Assembly: GCF_033958435.1 (NCBI RefSeq)
Contig: NC_134150.1
Coordinates: 35,087,501-35,151,500, forward strand
DNA from: Carettochelys insculpta
Lineage: Eukaryota > Chordata > Testudines > Carettochelyidae
DNA: 64,000 bases
Direction of reading: 5' to 3'
Positions 1 to 12,740 of this stretch are shown here, piece after piece. Below the pieces are notes generated by a model. It ran no database searches, was not told where the DNA came from, and saw nothing but the letters and a program-made list of their open reading frames with translations. Each line of letters opens with the position of its first letter. Within the stretch, counting starts at the first letter, position 1. The translations under genes and the position numbers were made by a program.

Positions 1-210
1 AGCCCATGTCCCTGTTCAGGAAACCAGTAGGGCTACCAGCTGGTCTTCCGTACATCTGTTTTCAGCCCATTACATGATTACACAGCACGCTAGGGAGGAT
101 GCTGCATTGGGCAGGACTGTATTGCAATTATTCCCAGAGCTTGGACCCCCACTTCCTAACATCAGTTTACATTTATCTATGTTGGAATGCACATGAACAA
201 TCTCAAAGAA

Positions 211-503
211 GAAAAGACAGTCACTTACTTCATAACTGGTGTTCTTCGAGATGTGGTGTTAAAGTCCATTCCAAAAACCTTCCCACCATTTCTCGCCGTC
301 AGAGTAGCCGGCAAGAGGAACTGAGTGGGGGGCAGCTCGGACCGTGCCTATATTGCGCGCTGTATTGGTGCCACTCCAACCAGGTGTCTGGGGAATAATT
401 TTCCAGTAACTGAGCATGCATGTGCACGCACACCTACATTGGCATGGACATAAGCGACACATCTCAAAGAACACCAGTTATGGAAGTAAGTGACTTTCTT
501 TTC
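211..503. mobile_element. Fold-back element with ~45-bp inverted repeats
   Basis: The arm at 211-255 (starts GAAAAGACAGTCACTTACTT) is the near-exact reverse complement of 458-503. Differences are one indel and a few substitutions. About 200 bp of unrelated sequence separates the arms. No clear target-site duplication was found. The shape is that of a non-autonomous terminal-inverted-repeat DNA transposon; the superfamily is not assigned. Confidence 0.6.
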
Positions 504-2983
504 CTGTCTTGGACTATCTGGTAGTTTCAGTAACCAGAGCTAGAACAGACAGTATTTTTTTCTAATGCTGTTTACCAGAAGAGGGTGCTATATTACCGTG
601 TAATATTTTAGTTGAATAGTTCAGTTTTATATTCTGGTAATAATAATGAGTCTTTCAGATACATTCAGAATGCTGCATATCTTGAAAGTAGTTCATCTTA
701 GTCATTAGGATAATTTTAGAGCCCAGTAAAGTTGTAAGTATTACAGTTACATCTGTTTCATAAAGACTGTATACAAAGAGGCTGCATTTTACAAAACAAA
801 ATGCTTTTAATAGTCCCTAGAATAGTGCTCCTATCCTTTGAAGAAGAATGAAGTGATCTTGTTACTGGTGTAATGGTGTGTGTTAAGTTTCAAAATGAGG
901 GTTAGTTGGCTGCCCCTGGAGAAAAAAAACATGTAAAGCTGTAATTTTTCTTGTTTAATTCAGGCTTGCTATTCCCCACTTTTTATGACTTGAATGTGAA
1001 TGGAAGGCTGAAATGTAAGTAAATGTTCAAATCTGTGGACTATATTGTAAAGATTAAAAAACCCTATATTGCTTTGCTTGCAATACAGCATCTTCCGCTT
1101 GTGTATGTATAAAAATAATCTTTTGTTATACATCATAACTTCTCTAACATTCTGAGACTGAGTTGTGAATTAAAAGGGTAGCATTTGTTCCTGATATTAC
1201 AAATTGATTCAACAGTGTGTCATTATTAAAATATAAACAAATATTACATCTGTTTAATCCATTCTCTTAACCACGTAATATTAGTTTTGTCATTGGATAA
1301 TTGACTTGTTTTTACAGTACCAAATCATGGCCTGCATGTGTGTGATCCAGACTATAGTAATGAGTTGTGAAGAAAACAGCTTACTTTTTTGACGGTGTCG
1401 CTACAGAAAAAAAAACAAAAACTTTTTACATAAAGGAAGAAAAAACATATCTCGGAATCCCACTACTGTTAGAAAGGCAGTGTGCTTCAGAATTTTTGTC
1501 TGGTTGAAATGCATGGGTAATACTGGAGCCACTTATTTTCTGACTTAAAGATGCAGTTGTATTGGTGTGTATGTGTAGATTAACTGTTATCCAGAAAACT
1601 GTGTTTAAGTAAATATGACTGGATTTTGCCTCTGTCAAATGTATTTAAATAGCATAACAGCAACAAGATTAGTGCCTAATATGCATACTTTGGCAAGGTA
1701 CTTCCAAAAAAGAAACTTTTGACTTTTCATTTATCTCTTGATTTTTGTGTACTGTTCGGCAGAGAGCCAATGACTATTGTGTAGACAAACTAAATATCTC
1801 TTGCTTTCTGTCTTTCACTTGTGATGATAGCAGCATCCTCTTCTATAATTTGCTGTATGAATAAACATCTTTAGCCCATTGAATTTAAGATACTGATGTT
1901 CTCATATGTTCATAGCAGGAATCAAATGTAAAGAAAGTAAAAAATATATACACTTTGCCCTGTTTGGACCCAACAGATCAGAGGAGCAAAGAGTGACAGC
2001 TGCTGCATACTTTCAAGTCATAGAGATTTGAGGTTAGATACAGGTAGCAGATTCTGGAGTAATCTGTATGTTGTGAAGTATATCTGTTTTATGAATGGAA
2101 ACCATTGATATTAATATTTATTATATGTATAGCAACACACATGAGCAGGATTATGCAATCCCCTTCCTGTAGCCCACACCCCTTCAGTAGCGTTCTCACT
2201 ACTGGATCTTGTTATTGAGAATTTGGTCCTCATTTCTGTTACCTGATCTGCACAGGCAGGCATAGTTTATACCCACAAGAAGTCCATTGAAATAACAGGG
2301 CTCCGCATAGGTTCAGCGGTGCATTGGTTGGAAAGCAGCAGCTATAAACAGAATTGCAGGATTGAAGGCTTAATTTGTTAATGCCTTGCATTGGCTGTCC
2401 CATATGGTTTAGTGTTTTGTAGTTCTCTCCCAGCCCCACCCAAATTCCTATCTTTCCTGTTGTCATAAACTATTATAATGCCCAGCAGTTTGCCTAGAGC
2501 CCTTTGTACCAAATGAGGCATTTTAGAAACTGTCTGAATGTTGACACCTGTACAAATTTAATTATACGAACAACTAATAAATTAAGTGAGAGGAGTCATT
2601 TTTAAGGGACACGAGCTGGAGTGTCATAAATTATAACATGATGTGGACAAGATTATGTAGTTTTAGTAGCCCTCATGATATCTCCAATGTTGCTGTATCT
2701 ATAAAAAATGTCAGCTTTTAAATTCTAATCTGGTTTAGTAATTATCTTGCATCTAGGCATATGAATTTGACTGACACTGTGTAGGTAATTTGCGCTCTGG
2801 GTTTCTTGAGATTCTGCTATAATACACATTGGTTAAAACAATGTGGATATATTTAGATATTTTTAAAGGAAGTTTTGAGATGATGGAACAGCTAGAGAGG
2901 ATATATTTACCAACGCAAAAAGTCAAACTAAGGTATACAACTTCAGCTACATGAATAACGTAGTTGGAGTTGAGTTACCCTGA

Positions 2984-3180
2984 GGCCTAGGTCTACATGA
3001 CAGGGTGTTTATGGGAGAAACTCTCCCATCAACTCCCCTTACTCTTCTCCTCTGGGGTAGGGTAGCAGGGTTGACCAGAGTGTGACTGCCTGTTGATTTG
3101 GCAGGTCTTCAGAAGACCTGCTAAATCAACCACCAGTGGATTGGTCTTAGAGTAGATCCGAGCAGTAGTGTAGATGTAGC
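2984..3180. mobile_element. Harbinger-type MITE with internal hairpin
   Basis: The ends read GGCCTAGGTCTACAT and, in reverse complement, GCTACATCTACACT. They match the terminal inverted repeat (TIR) family GGCTAYGTCTACAC seen about a dozen times in this window. Flanks TGA and TGT fit a decayed 3-bp duplication. Inside, 3092-3110 and 3112-3130 form a 19-bp hairpin with one mismatch. Confidence 0.6.
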
Positions 3181-3424
3181 TGTTGTCATCTGGCGTCGGA
3201 CTTTTTAAGAGCCTGAACTCTCAAGACCCACAGTTCAAGGGAATTCAGTCTTTCATCCGTCCAAAGTTTTATCTGTTGAGTGACAGCCATGATGCTGTGT
3301 CAGGTGTGAGGACTGAAGAATTTGGGTGATGGCCTTAAGCAACAGTTTTGTTAGTTTAGTGTGAATATGGGAGATCCTATAGCTGCATTCTGAAACTTGC
3401 TTAGAATTTTTCATTCCAGTAACA

Positions 3425-3854
3425 CCGTGGTGTCCCAGTATGCTGCTTGTTCACCGTATGTGGCGAACTGCATGCCGTGGTGTGGCAAATGCGGCTCCTT
3501 AGAGCCGCATGCATGGAGTGCCCTCTGCCTGCTCCATGCATGTGCCCTGCCACTTGGTGGGACAAGCACATCGTGGAAGCACTGATGACGGCTCTGGCCA
3601 GAGCTGTAGTGCTTCAGCCTCATGGCCCCGTGTGGTTCCAGCCACAGGTCTTGGCATGAGCCCACCTGTGGGCCCAGCATGGCTCTAACTGCAGCACCAG
3701 ACGGGGGGCCTGGCACAGAGCAACTCCTGACGCAGCTTCAGACCCAAGGCCTAGTACGGCTTTAGCAGCGGCAGCTCTGGTGAGTTGCTGGCAGGTTTTT
3801 TTGCCGGGGGGTGGGGAGCTGTGGCAATCCTTTAAATTGCGTTGGACACCACTG
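3425..3854. mobile_element. hAT-type non-autonomous element
   Basis: The left end CCGTGGTGTCCCAG and the right end (reverse complement CAGTGGTGTCCAAC) form a TIR. Flanking 8-mers CAGTAACA and CTCTAACA agree at 6 of 8 positions, as expected for an aged hAT 8-bp target duplication. The interior is GC-rich and unlike the surrounding AT-rich intron. Open frames inside it look like chance. Confidence 0.55.
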
Positions 3855-5157
3855 CTCTAACATATTGTGCCACATTCTATGAAAGAGTTGATTTCCTAGC
3901 CTCTAGCCTCTACCCCTTAAACTGCTGCATTGCACTGGTGTTCTGTTTGCCCCATTTAATTGACTTTGATAGTGCCTTTCAGTCCAGAGGCTATTAAAAT
4001 TGGTATGATTTTGGTGGGGATGTATTTTTTTTTGCCCTTTTAGAAGTCATACCGTGTTAAACAGAAAAGTTTAAAAAAAGTTGTGAAAAGTCATTTTTAA
4101 AAATGACAAACTTCTGTAGTATTCCAGTATTGGATAGACACCTTTAAATAGGATGTGCAAGGATTAAAAAAAAATTGCAACAAAATATTCAGAAGCAGGT
4201 AGTGCTCCCATGCTACGAGCAACAATTTCTTCAGTATCTGTAAAGGAGATACTGAATATGCGTAAAGTGTTGTCAAATGCACAAAGTAAAACTTTAAAAG
4301 AGATTTTATTTATAAGGATTGCATTCACTGTAGGTACAGATTTTAGACAGTATATTTTTTTATGTAAATTGCTGTATTCTGATTCTGTACTTCACTTGGA
4401 ATTTAGAATTAGAACCCTCACCAGTTCTTATGAATTACAGCTGTGTGGGCCATGTCTTTATTCGTATTCATTTATTGCTTTTAAAAATGAAAAGCTCAAG
4501 TATGTCCTCCCCCCATCCCATCATGCTCAGTGGTGACTTACAAACATAAATTAGTTTTACTGGATTTTTTTACATCTGTCAGCTGTGTGTACAGTTTTTT
4601 TTAAAAAAAAAAAAAAAACTTTCACCTTTTCTTCCTTCAGTCTGATTTCACGGTAGCCATTTGCAGAAAGTAAGTGCACAAAACAGCAGCATTCACAAAA
4701 GAGTACTTTGTAGCTGTTAAACACTGAGCTTCTTAGTACTGTATATTTGCGTACTGTGCAAACAGCAGGCAAATAAGCAGCCTACCCTGAACTGGAGTCT
4801 AATCAAACACTGAAAAAAATGACCTCTTGCCCTTCCTGATTTTGCTGTTGCCTGGCTTAACTGTTGTGAGCGTTCCTGAAAAGTTTGGCAAGTTTTTAAA
4901 TATGTAATTTTTTACGAGCAATTACAGTGTCTCTTCAGTTTTTTGTTCTGATCCACACTAGATAAGCTGTTGAGCTGTCAACTTGTTTTAGGATCACAGG
5001 CTCATTAATCCTTTTGTTTCTGGTGTCAATGAACACAGAAGCTTAATGTAGTCATGTGATTTCCCAGCATAAATTGACCCCAGGTCCATTAAAGAACAAA
5101 GAACATGTTTTCTGTGGCATTTTGAAAAGTTCTCTTTCGTATTCCACATATCATTCC

Positions 5158-5257
5158 TAGAGTTGCCAGCTTTGGTTGGATGAATTTGTGGAGATTTCAT
5201 CACATAATATTTAATTCCTAGAGACTACAGGACAGTCTTGGAAGGTTGGTAAACCTA
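5158..5257. mobile_element. ~100-bp hAT-like MITE, copy 1
   Basis: It begins TAGAGTTGCCAGC and ends GGTTGGTAAACCTA, so the ends are inverted copies of each other. The interior (GGACAGTCTTGGAAGGTTGG) matches a second copy at 15820-15925. Flanks ATCATTCC and GTACTTCC agree at 5 of 8 positions. Its identity rests on having two copies plus the TIRs. Confidence 0.55.
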
Positions 5258-5826
5258 GTACTTCCTCCTACTCAAATTAGGCTTTTTAATCAAATTAAAA
5301 TTTTCCCCTTCATTTGTTTTTTATTCAGTTTTAAATTTGGTTAGTCAGTTTAGTTAGAGCTAATCCAGAATGTGACTCTGGACTGTAGTGACAATCTTGG
5401 TATGTCCATTTCTTGTATGTGGAAGCAAAAGTAGAATCTGTTGCACCATGACTGTCCTTTAGTGAGAGAAAGAGGAGACCTAGGGAAGCTGCCCTACTAA
5501 AGTGTCTGCTTTCTAGGGAGGGTAACTGACAGGAGAAGGTCACTCTCCTGCCCCATATCAAATGATCACTAAAACAGGATCTGGTGCAGGGGACACAAAA
5601 GGAAATTTGTATGTTTGCAGCAGGTGGCATCTATAGAACTCTCTCACACTCTGACTCACCAGTTTTTAGCCTGCAGGGGACTGTGAACACACCTATTCTG
5701 GTAGGCGTCAGAGCTGAACTTTTTCAGAGTGCAACGGTAGGAGAAGTTGTCTCCTGATGCCTTTAGTGATGAATGTTGTCATTTGGCTCCTGCAGAACTG
5801 GCTGTGGTTTTCTCACTCTAAACGAG

Positions 5827-5853
5827 GTGTGTGTGTGTGTGTGTGTGTGTGTG
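5827..5853. repeat. (GT)n microsatellite
   Basis: About 13 uninterrupted GT units lie in the presumed GAN intron. Confidence 0.95.
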
Positions 5854-7169
5854 AGACTTTTAAATAAGGTGAGATGCCCAAATGCTGTACCAGGTGGAGC
5901 TCTCTAAGTGAATAAAACCCCACCATTTGAAAGTAACACTGCAGTGGTGGATTAGACCTGAAGGTCCTTTTACTAGGTTATGTAGTGATTCACAGTGAGT
6001 TTCCCTGGGAACGAGAGTGAACAGCCACAGGCAGAGTAATTGGAGCTTTTGTAAATTTCAACTGCTCTTGAAACCTATATTTGTAGATCTAAAGGTACCC
6101 AGTAGGCTAGTGAACTCTATGGCAGGTTAACTTGGGGAATGGAGAAAAGCAGACAGAGCAAATATTTGTATTGACCTTTGATAAAACTTGTGTGAGCAGA
6201 GGTCGGGGTGGGAACAGACCAAAAATCCCTGCCTCTCTCTGTAGCATACTACAACAGCTATAATGAGTGGAAGCACTCAAGCTGATGTTTCCTTGGGTCT
6301 GTATGAGGGAGCAGCTGTCAGGCTGCTCTGAGAGCTCCATGACTTCAGAATTTACTTACTCACCAATGTTAAGTTTCAAGGCATGGTCAAAAGCTCATCA
6401 TCTTAAGACAGCACTCGAAGAAGGCTGATGTCTCTAGGAGTCAGAATGGAAGCTGGGGAGGAAAAAAGAGCATCCCTAGCACTGACATAGGTGTCAGCTG
6501 TAGCTGAACTTACTAGTGGGTTTTTTATATACTTTAACAGCACCACTCCCAGGATACGTGGAAAATGTAGCCGTTACGATATGTATTGCATATGGTGCCA
6601 ATGGAAAGAAAACTACCATCCATGCTATGATTAATCAGATGTTTCAAGAGAAACAATATGTTTTTTACATTATCAGTGAACTTTCTATAGGTGAACTTCA
6701 GTATTGCATGACTGTGTTGCTGGTGAAATCAATTTGATATACACAGCACAATTTCCAACTAAAATTCTCCGTTTAAAAGGGTGCATTACTTAGGGTGAAA
6801 TGCTGCAACAGGTGTTGATGATAAATTGTGGGGTCTCCCATTTTGCTACAACATGTCTTAAGTTTTAACAACTGTTTCCATTTCAGGCACATCGTTTTCA
6901 GGGATTTATAACATCTGTAAAAATTTACTCTGGATAAAACTTGGAATACAGTGTTGAGGCCTAGAAGTAGTCTTCTAAAGATATTTCCAAAGTAGTTTGA
7001 GTGCAGTCAATAGTTTCAACGTGGAGGAAGATACTACAATTTATAGCGAGCTAAATTGTGTATTTTTCCCTCTAGGTTTGAATGTTGGGCGCCTATAGGG
7101 GATGGGTTTAAAACCAACTTTACAGCATTAACATTGACCTTGGTATATTTTCCAAGGTGTTCAGTGATC

Positions 7170-7272
7170 ATTAGAAAGGGTATTTTGTGACTTATCCAAA
7201 AATCACACAGCAAGTCTGGTAAAGCCAGGAATACAGCCCAAGCCTCTTGACTTTTAGCCCTGTACCTGAGCA
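7170..7272 (-). repeat. MIR-like SINE fragment
   Basis: Read on the minus strand it ends in the MIR-type core (GCTGTGTGATTTTTGGATAA, then GTCAC). The plus strand shows GTGACTTATCCAAAAATCACACAGC followed by a degraded tRNA-proximal part. The match is from memory of the MIR consensus; the fragment is old and diverged. Confidence 0.5.
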
Positions 7273-8678
7273 CAAGAATCCATGTGTGAAATAAAGTATG
7301 ATCTTCTGTGCTTTGTTTTAAAGATATAAATCTGCATGTATTGAATCATGAGACTGGGGTGAGCTTCTGTCATATGATACAAAAAGCTCAGAGTCAAATA
7401 GAAATGTAGGCATCTAATTCTTAGTTTAACTTGAGCCCTACAAATGATTTTCTTTGTAAAATAACTTATTTGTATATCAGATTGACTGAGCGAGATGAAT
7501 CAAGAATTCATTTTGAGTATGGAGTGACGATTGTACAGGAATACAAGAAAGACAGAAACATCTTTGAGGCTATTTTCCTGTAAATTTCAGGCATTTTTAC
7601 CTAAATATTCAAGATACTTACAGATTTTTTTCAAGTGTTCTTAGCTTAACCATATTGTCCTTTTATGACCCATGCAAGGTAACTTTTAAGTAATCTTGAT
7701 TATGCCACACTGAACTGTAAATGAAAGTACACACCAGCACTTCTGGAAATGTGGCAGAAATCTGCAGAAGTTTACTTCAAACCATGTAAGAGACCATTAA
7801 ATTGGCAGCTCTGTAATTCAGGTTTTTACAACCAGATCACTGTATAAACCAGTCTTGCAAGCATATTTGTGATGAATACACATTTGTTTTCTGGCTTACA
7901 ATGCTATCTATTGGAACAATTGGTTTTCAGTCAATAAGCAAGTCAGATTGCCATGGTGCCTGAAGGTGGAGGATTCTTTTAAAGAGAAAACAGCTATGAT
8001 CCCTAGTATTTCAATAGGGATGGAAGACAAATAAAGTATGATATAAAATTGGAAAAGCCATCTTCTTGCCTGAAAAGGCTAGGCATCTTGTTCACATACC
8101 AGAAATCCTGTAGCAATTGCAGAATATCTACTTTGCTTTTCCTGGTTTAAAAAATGCTGCACATTTCTAAAGAGGTAGCTTACCATTGACAGTGAGTCAT
8201 TAGAGCTACAAAATTAATATGAGAATTTTTGGGAGGGTGGGTTTACATAGTGTGTCTAGTAACAAAATCATAGTATAAGAGTTTGCTGTTTGCTATATTG
8301 TCTCCTACAATCAGCATAAATGTAAAAGCAAGTATTGAAGAGTGAGCCTTGTCTACACAGAAAAATTGATGGGCATAGCTTTTGTGTGGAATAAGCTCTT
8401 TCAGAATAGCTGCCTCTGTGAAAATCTGGAATAACCTCCACATCACGAGCTATTGAATAGCTTATAGCAAAGTCTGTGCCAATTTAAACAAGGGGTACGG
8501 GACTTGGATGCTCACTTCTCAATGGAACCTCTGCCTAAAAAGTCAGTTTGCATGACTTTGCTTATGTTTGTATTTGTAAAATTTCATCAAAAAGCTTGAG
8601 AGTTTTTAGCTCGCAGATCTTACTAATAATTGGTATACAGAATTTTTGCCTTTTTTTTTTTTTTTTTTTTTTTTGCAG

Positions 8679-8788
8679 GTGGATATATCTAAATGATCAG
8701 AACTTATGCATCCCAGCCAGTTCTTCCTTTGTGTATGGAGCTGTACCTATTGGTGCCAGTATTTATGTGATTGGAGATCTTGATACAG
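8679..8788 (+). CDS. GAN: Gigaxonin, exon 10 (penultimate coding exon)
   Basis: This 110-bp exon encodes part of the Kelch beta-propeller of gigaxonin, the substrate-recognition subunit of a cytoplasmic CUL3-RBX1 ubiquitin ligase that controls intermediate-filament turnover. A long T tract and TTGCAG (acceptor) precede it and GTTAGA (donor) follows it. The first base completes a codon from the previous exon. The frame then reads 36 codons, including IYLNDQNLCIPASSS and GASIYVIGDLDT, and leaves one G to join exon 11. I recognise these residues as the human gigaxonin C-terminal region. Frame and splice phase link it without conflict to exon 11, 1.9 kb downstream. The BTB, BACK and earlier Kelch exons are not in the window. 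The identification is from memory of the protein but looks essentially unambiguous. Confidence 0.93.
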
Positions 8789-10732
8789 GTTAGAATCAGA
8801 ACTAATAACTCCAGTTGTCTTGTTTTCTTCTAATTTTCTTAAGTTTTAAAAATTATTTAAGTTGACTTATTATAAGAGTGAGATTTTTATATTTTAGTCT
8901 GGTTTTCAAGATTTTGAGCCATGTTCTTAAGAGGGAGAATGAGGAAAAAGCAGAGAAATATTTTCTAAAAGTAATTTTTCTGAAAGCAACTACAAACACT
9001 TCTGATGCATTTATAGAAGTAACTTTATTTCTCAAGAGTTTCTTCAGGCATGTGAACACACTGAATAGGATAAAAATGTGGGAATTAGTAATTTGTAAAC
9101 ATGGTACTGTGTGTACTTTCTTAGTGGTAACGAAGTTGTCTGCACAACCGATAAAATGCTTAGTTTTTCTCATAGGGCCCTCTTTCTTAAGTGTTTTATG
9201 AATGTACAATTTACATCTGACACATGGACTTAGCATAGATGCCAGGCAAATATTAAAACCCCTCTACAAGTGTTTTTAAAGAATGAAGAGCCGATACTTG
9301 TGGCCTCTTCCAGTAATTGTTAGAATGGGATACAGGTCTCTGAAAAATTAGAGGATTAGTTTAGTGCATGCTGTATAGGATATTGATTTGTACATCCACA
9401 GAGCTTTTCTTTAGCTTTTCAAGTATATGTAAATATTTCTTACTTGTGGTGAATGTCTGACTTTGTTTTTTGAACCTCTTTAACCTGGCACCTTTTGGGA
9501 CCTGATCAGTGCCAGACAAGAGAATTTGCTGGATCACAGGAGGTCAATATTGCCTAGCAGCTATACCAATACTTTTCACTGCTTACTGGGCTCTTGCAAG
9601 ACATTTAGGGGAAAATTGCAGCTAAATAACAGCTCAGAACACTGAGGCTATGTCTGCACTGCGGCAATCTTCTGAAAGAAGTTCTTCCAGAAGAGATCTT
9701 TCAAAAGAGTGCATCCACGCACACAAAAAAGACAGATCAAAACATGGATCCACTCTTTTGATAGAGAGCATCCACACAGCCCCTGCTCTTTCAAAAGAAC
9801 AGGACAGGGATCAAAAAATCAGGTGCCATGAAGGCTGTCCTTTCAAATGAAGGGCCTGTGGAGCATCTACACATGCTCATTTTCAAAAGAAGCTTTTGAA
9901 AGCAGGCAGTCTTCCTGATCCAGGAGTAGAAGAGGGCTTCTGGAAGAGGAGCCGCATTTTCTCGATTTCTGGCAGAAAGAGCTCGTTTTGTATGTAGACG
10001 CTCCGCATGTCCTCTTGAAAAAGGGCTGGATTTTCCAAAAGAACCTGCTAGTGTAGACACAGCCTGGGATCCAGGACTGGTGGCTGTAAACAAACCATGG
10101 GCCCATGGAATGCTTGACCACATTCATGATAAATGGTCATACAGCTAACTAAAATTGTGCTGGATACAGATGTTGCTGGATGAGAGAGTTTCAACCTGTA
10201 TTATTTTTTTTTTTTCCCTTCTGGAACTTGCCCAAAATGAAGATCTGTCACAACAAAAATTAGGCTTCATACGAACACAACATAGGTATTTTAATAATAA
10301 TTGCTAAAATTTATTTCCTGGAGGGTTCTCTTTCACATGGAATGCTTCATCATCCAGCAAAGAACCGGCCCACTGGTGTGTTCAAATCCTACAACCTCGT
10401 GGCTTCTAAAATTGCCATTATCTGTTCGGAATATCTGAAATATATTACTCTTGATGTTAGGTACCTGTCTGTGGGGTCTTGTAAGATTTTTAACTTACCT
10501 TCAATTACAAAGAGATAGCTATGAACTTTTAGAAAACGAAAGAGGTGAAAGAGTCCTAAATTTTGTCTTGCTCTTCCCTTTTTGTTTTGTTTAGTTGTGT
10601 ATATACAGGTTTTCTCAGCCTTGTACTGCCATTTGATCTGGAAATATTTGGACCTTGTTAGACGTGCATTATTGTGTAACTGAGTATGCAATGTGTTTTT
10701 TTTTTTTGTTTTTTTTTTTAATTTAACCTTAG
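8789..10732 (+). other. GAN intron 10
   Basis: This intron lies between two exons whose phases fit (ACAG joined to GTACC gives T-G-T). The donor is GTTAGA; the acceptor is CCTTAG after a T/G-rich tract (10694-10724). It contains the Harbinger-type MITE at 9646-10064. The rest is AT-rich and otherwise featureless by eye. Confidence 0.85.
9646..10064. mobile_element. Harbinger-type MITE in GAN intron 10
   Basis: The left end GGCTATGTCTGCACTG and right end GTGTAGACACAGCC are inverted copies. Flanks TGA and TGG suggest a decayed 3-bp duplication. The interior shows repeated TTTCAAAAGA and AGAAGAGC-type blocks in both orientations, so much of the 419 bp can fold back. The open frames here (on both strands) are by-products of that symmetry, not genes. 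Confidence 0.75.
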
Positions 10733-10914
10733 GTACCAATTATGACTACGTTAGAGAATTTAAAAGGAGTACAGGAACTTGGCACCATACTAAGCCATTA
10801 TTTCCATCAGACCTTCGCCGCACTGGCTGCGCAGCCTTGCGGATTGCAAACTGCAAGCTTTTTCGACTGCAGCTTCAGCAAGGATTGTTCCGTATTCGTG
10901 TTCCTTCCCCATGA
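10733..10914 (+). CDS. GAN: Gigaxonin, terminal exon 11 with stop codon
   Basis: After the acceptor CCTTAG, GT completes the glycine codon begun in exon 10. Then 59 codons follow (TNYDYVREFKRSTGTWHH..., ...NCKLFRLQLQQGLFRIR...) to the stop TGA at 10912-10914. This is the C-terminus of gigaxonin, the last blade region of the Kelch propeller. Against the human sequence as I remember it, only two residues differ in this exon: Phe for Leu in KPLFPS, and Pro for His in the third residue from the end (RVPSP). That is very strong conservation. The reading frame is intact, so the gene looks functional at this end. No promoter or 5' exon is present in the window. Confidence 0.94.
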
Positions 10915-12740
10915 TTGGCCCTCTGCAAATGAAGGCGATGGGAAGAACCTGGCACAGTTCACCATAACATAGCTTTATATAAGGAAAAACAAAGCTATTG
11001 CAACAGAAACATCTATTATATGCTGTGCTTTGGTATGGTAACTGTTTTTGTTTGTTTTTAAAATGCTTAAAAACTTGAGTCTCTGCTCAAGATAAATAGC
11101 TGTATCTTATAACAAAAAAACACCATGACCAAGGAAACACCTTCAGTCCTACTATTTAGAAAACTATACTACACTGTTGAAGGCATTCCTTGTGTCTGAA
11201 GCAGGAAGGAATGGATATTAATAACACATTGTATTGAAAAGCAGAAAAAAAAAAAAATTCCCTTGAGGGGAATTGAAGAGAGTTGGCTTGCTATCTTCAG
11301 CTGGCTAGCTTTAATACACAAATATGCTGTATGAAAATCAACCTCTTTGGTATACTGCAAGATGGTTCTTCATCTGAATCGGCCAGAGGGAGACATTGGT
11401 TATTGCACCTTTATTTGTATCCCTTCCTCACTAGTTAAGGTCTGTGCCTAAGGGTGGAGGTGTACATATGTTTTTCATTAATTTCTGACGTTTTTATGCC
11501 TAAAGATCTTTTCAATATATTTAAAAATGAGCTAAGGGTTACAATATACTGTTTTTCTCCACTGGGTTGTAGAAGTGGTCTGAAGAGTGAGCGCATCGGC
11601 GGGCCAGCATGCATTCTTTTGTGTGGATTTCGGAAGGGGTAGTTATTGAAGTAAAGGGAAGGATTGAGGCATAGAACATGTCACTGGGGCTGGTAAAGAT
11701 TATTTAAAACTCACTAAGTTCACTCCTCCACAGGGGGTGTATTGTTCAGAAGGGGTGAAGGAAAGGTGGGGCATTAAAAAGTTGTACATGTGTTATGGGA
11801 ACCTTGATTTTAGGTTCCTGTTTTAAAGGAAATTGTACAGGCAACGTATATTGGGATCAAAAGGTGGTTTGTTAATGATCTCTTGGCTAAGGCAGAGTCT
11901 TGATTACTACCCTTTGCTTTGAATGCTAGGTTTTTAGAATGCAGTTGTAGTGAAGAATTCGTTGTCTTGCAGCTTTTTTAAGTCTTTTTGACACTGAAAA
12001 TAATATTTAATTGTTATGTTAGTAGGAAAGGTCTGCTGATAGAACACACTTTACCTCATTACTTAGTTTCATATTTGTTACTGGTGATATGTGACACACA
12101 CTCTTTCTAAAAGAGAAAGAAAGAAATGGAGCTTGAAATGCAGTTGAACCCTATCTCCACTCCTTGCAAAAAAAGACTCTTCTAATACTTTGCGGTGTTG
12201 CTGCTATTATTGCAAGACTCTTTTTCCACTCTGAAATTTTGAAGGATCTCAACCAAAAATCAGTGGGCCATGTTTTGCCCTCAGCACTTTCCTTGATCCA
12301 TCCTAGATAATTTTCTCAAATACAGGCCACAACTAGAACAAAACAGCTAGTGTTCCACTGTCTAAACTTTCCTGAATGAAACATTCCTAGTCGTACTAAT
12401 TTTCATCAGGATTCTGTACTGTTGACAGAATAATCCAATAAATTAGTAACTGCAGGGAGAATTTAGCCCATTGATTTTTTTTTTTTTTTTTTAAAATACT
12501 GAAGTGCTACAGACTCCAAACTGTATACAATAACCTTTATTAGTTAGTGTACTTTAAACATTATTTTTACATATTTCAGTAGAAATTTACTTGACTTAGT
12601 ATTTGTCTTTTTGGGTTTATTATGTGCTTTATTACAAAAATATAAACCACTGTTTCCATCTTCAGAATTTTTTTTGTTGGAAAAAGCTTTGTAAAAGTTT
12701 CCGCTTTTTGTAAATTAAAGGTTTATGGTAAAATGTTCAA
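10915..12740 (+). other. Probable GAN 3' untranslated region
   Basis: Sequence directly after the GAN stop is AT-rich with no coding signal on either strand. Candidate poly(A) signals are AATAAA at 12437-12442 and ATTAAA at 12714-12719, the latter followed by GT-rich sequence. Further AATAAA motifs occur at later positions. Human GAN has a long 3' UTR, so the true end could be well beyond 12.7 kb. The right boundary is a guess. Confidence 0.4.

Larger units (their letters stand above)
1..8678 (+). other. Presumed GAN intron 9 (3' part)
   Basis: No Kelch-type coding exon could be recognised upstream of the exon at 8679, on either strand. The residues that precede it in gigaxonin should lie in an exon outside the window or in one too diverged to see by eye. 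The stretch is AT-rich unique DNA with several small transposons (listed separately) and a (GT)n run. Calling it a single intron is inference from the family's gene structure: human GAN has 11 exons and long introns. Confidence 0.55.

Noticed and set aside
6516..6737. 73-codon plus frame after a TTTAACAG acceptor-like site in the GAN intron
   Set aside because: It does not resemble any part of gigaxonin or a Kelch repeat, and the frame is AT-rich. An ordinary chance frame is more likely.
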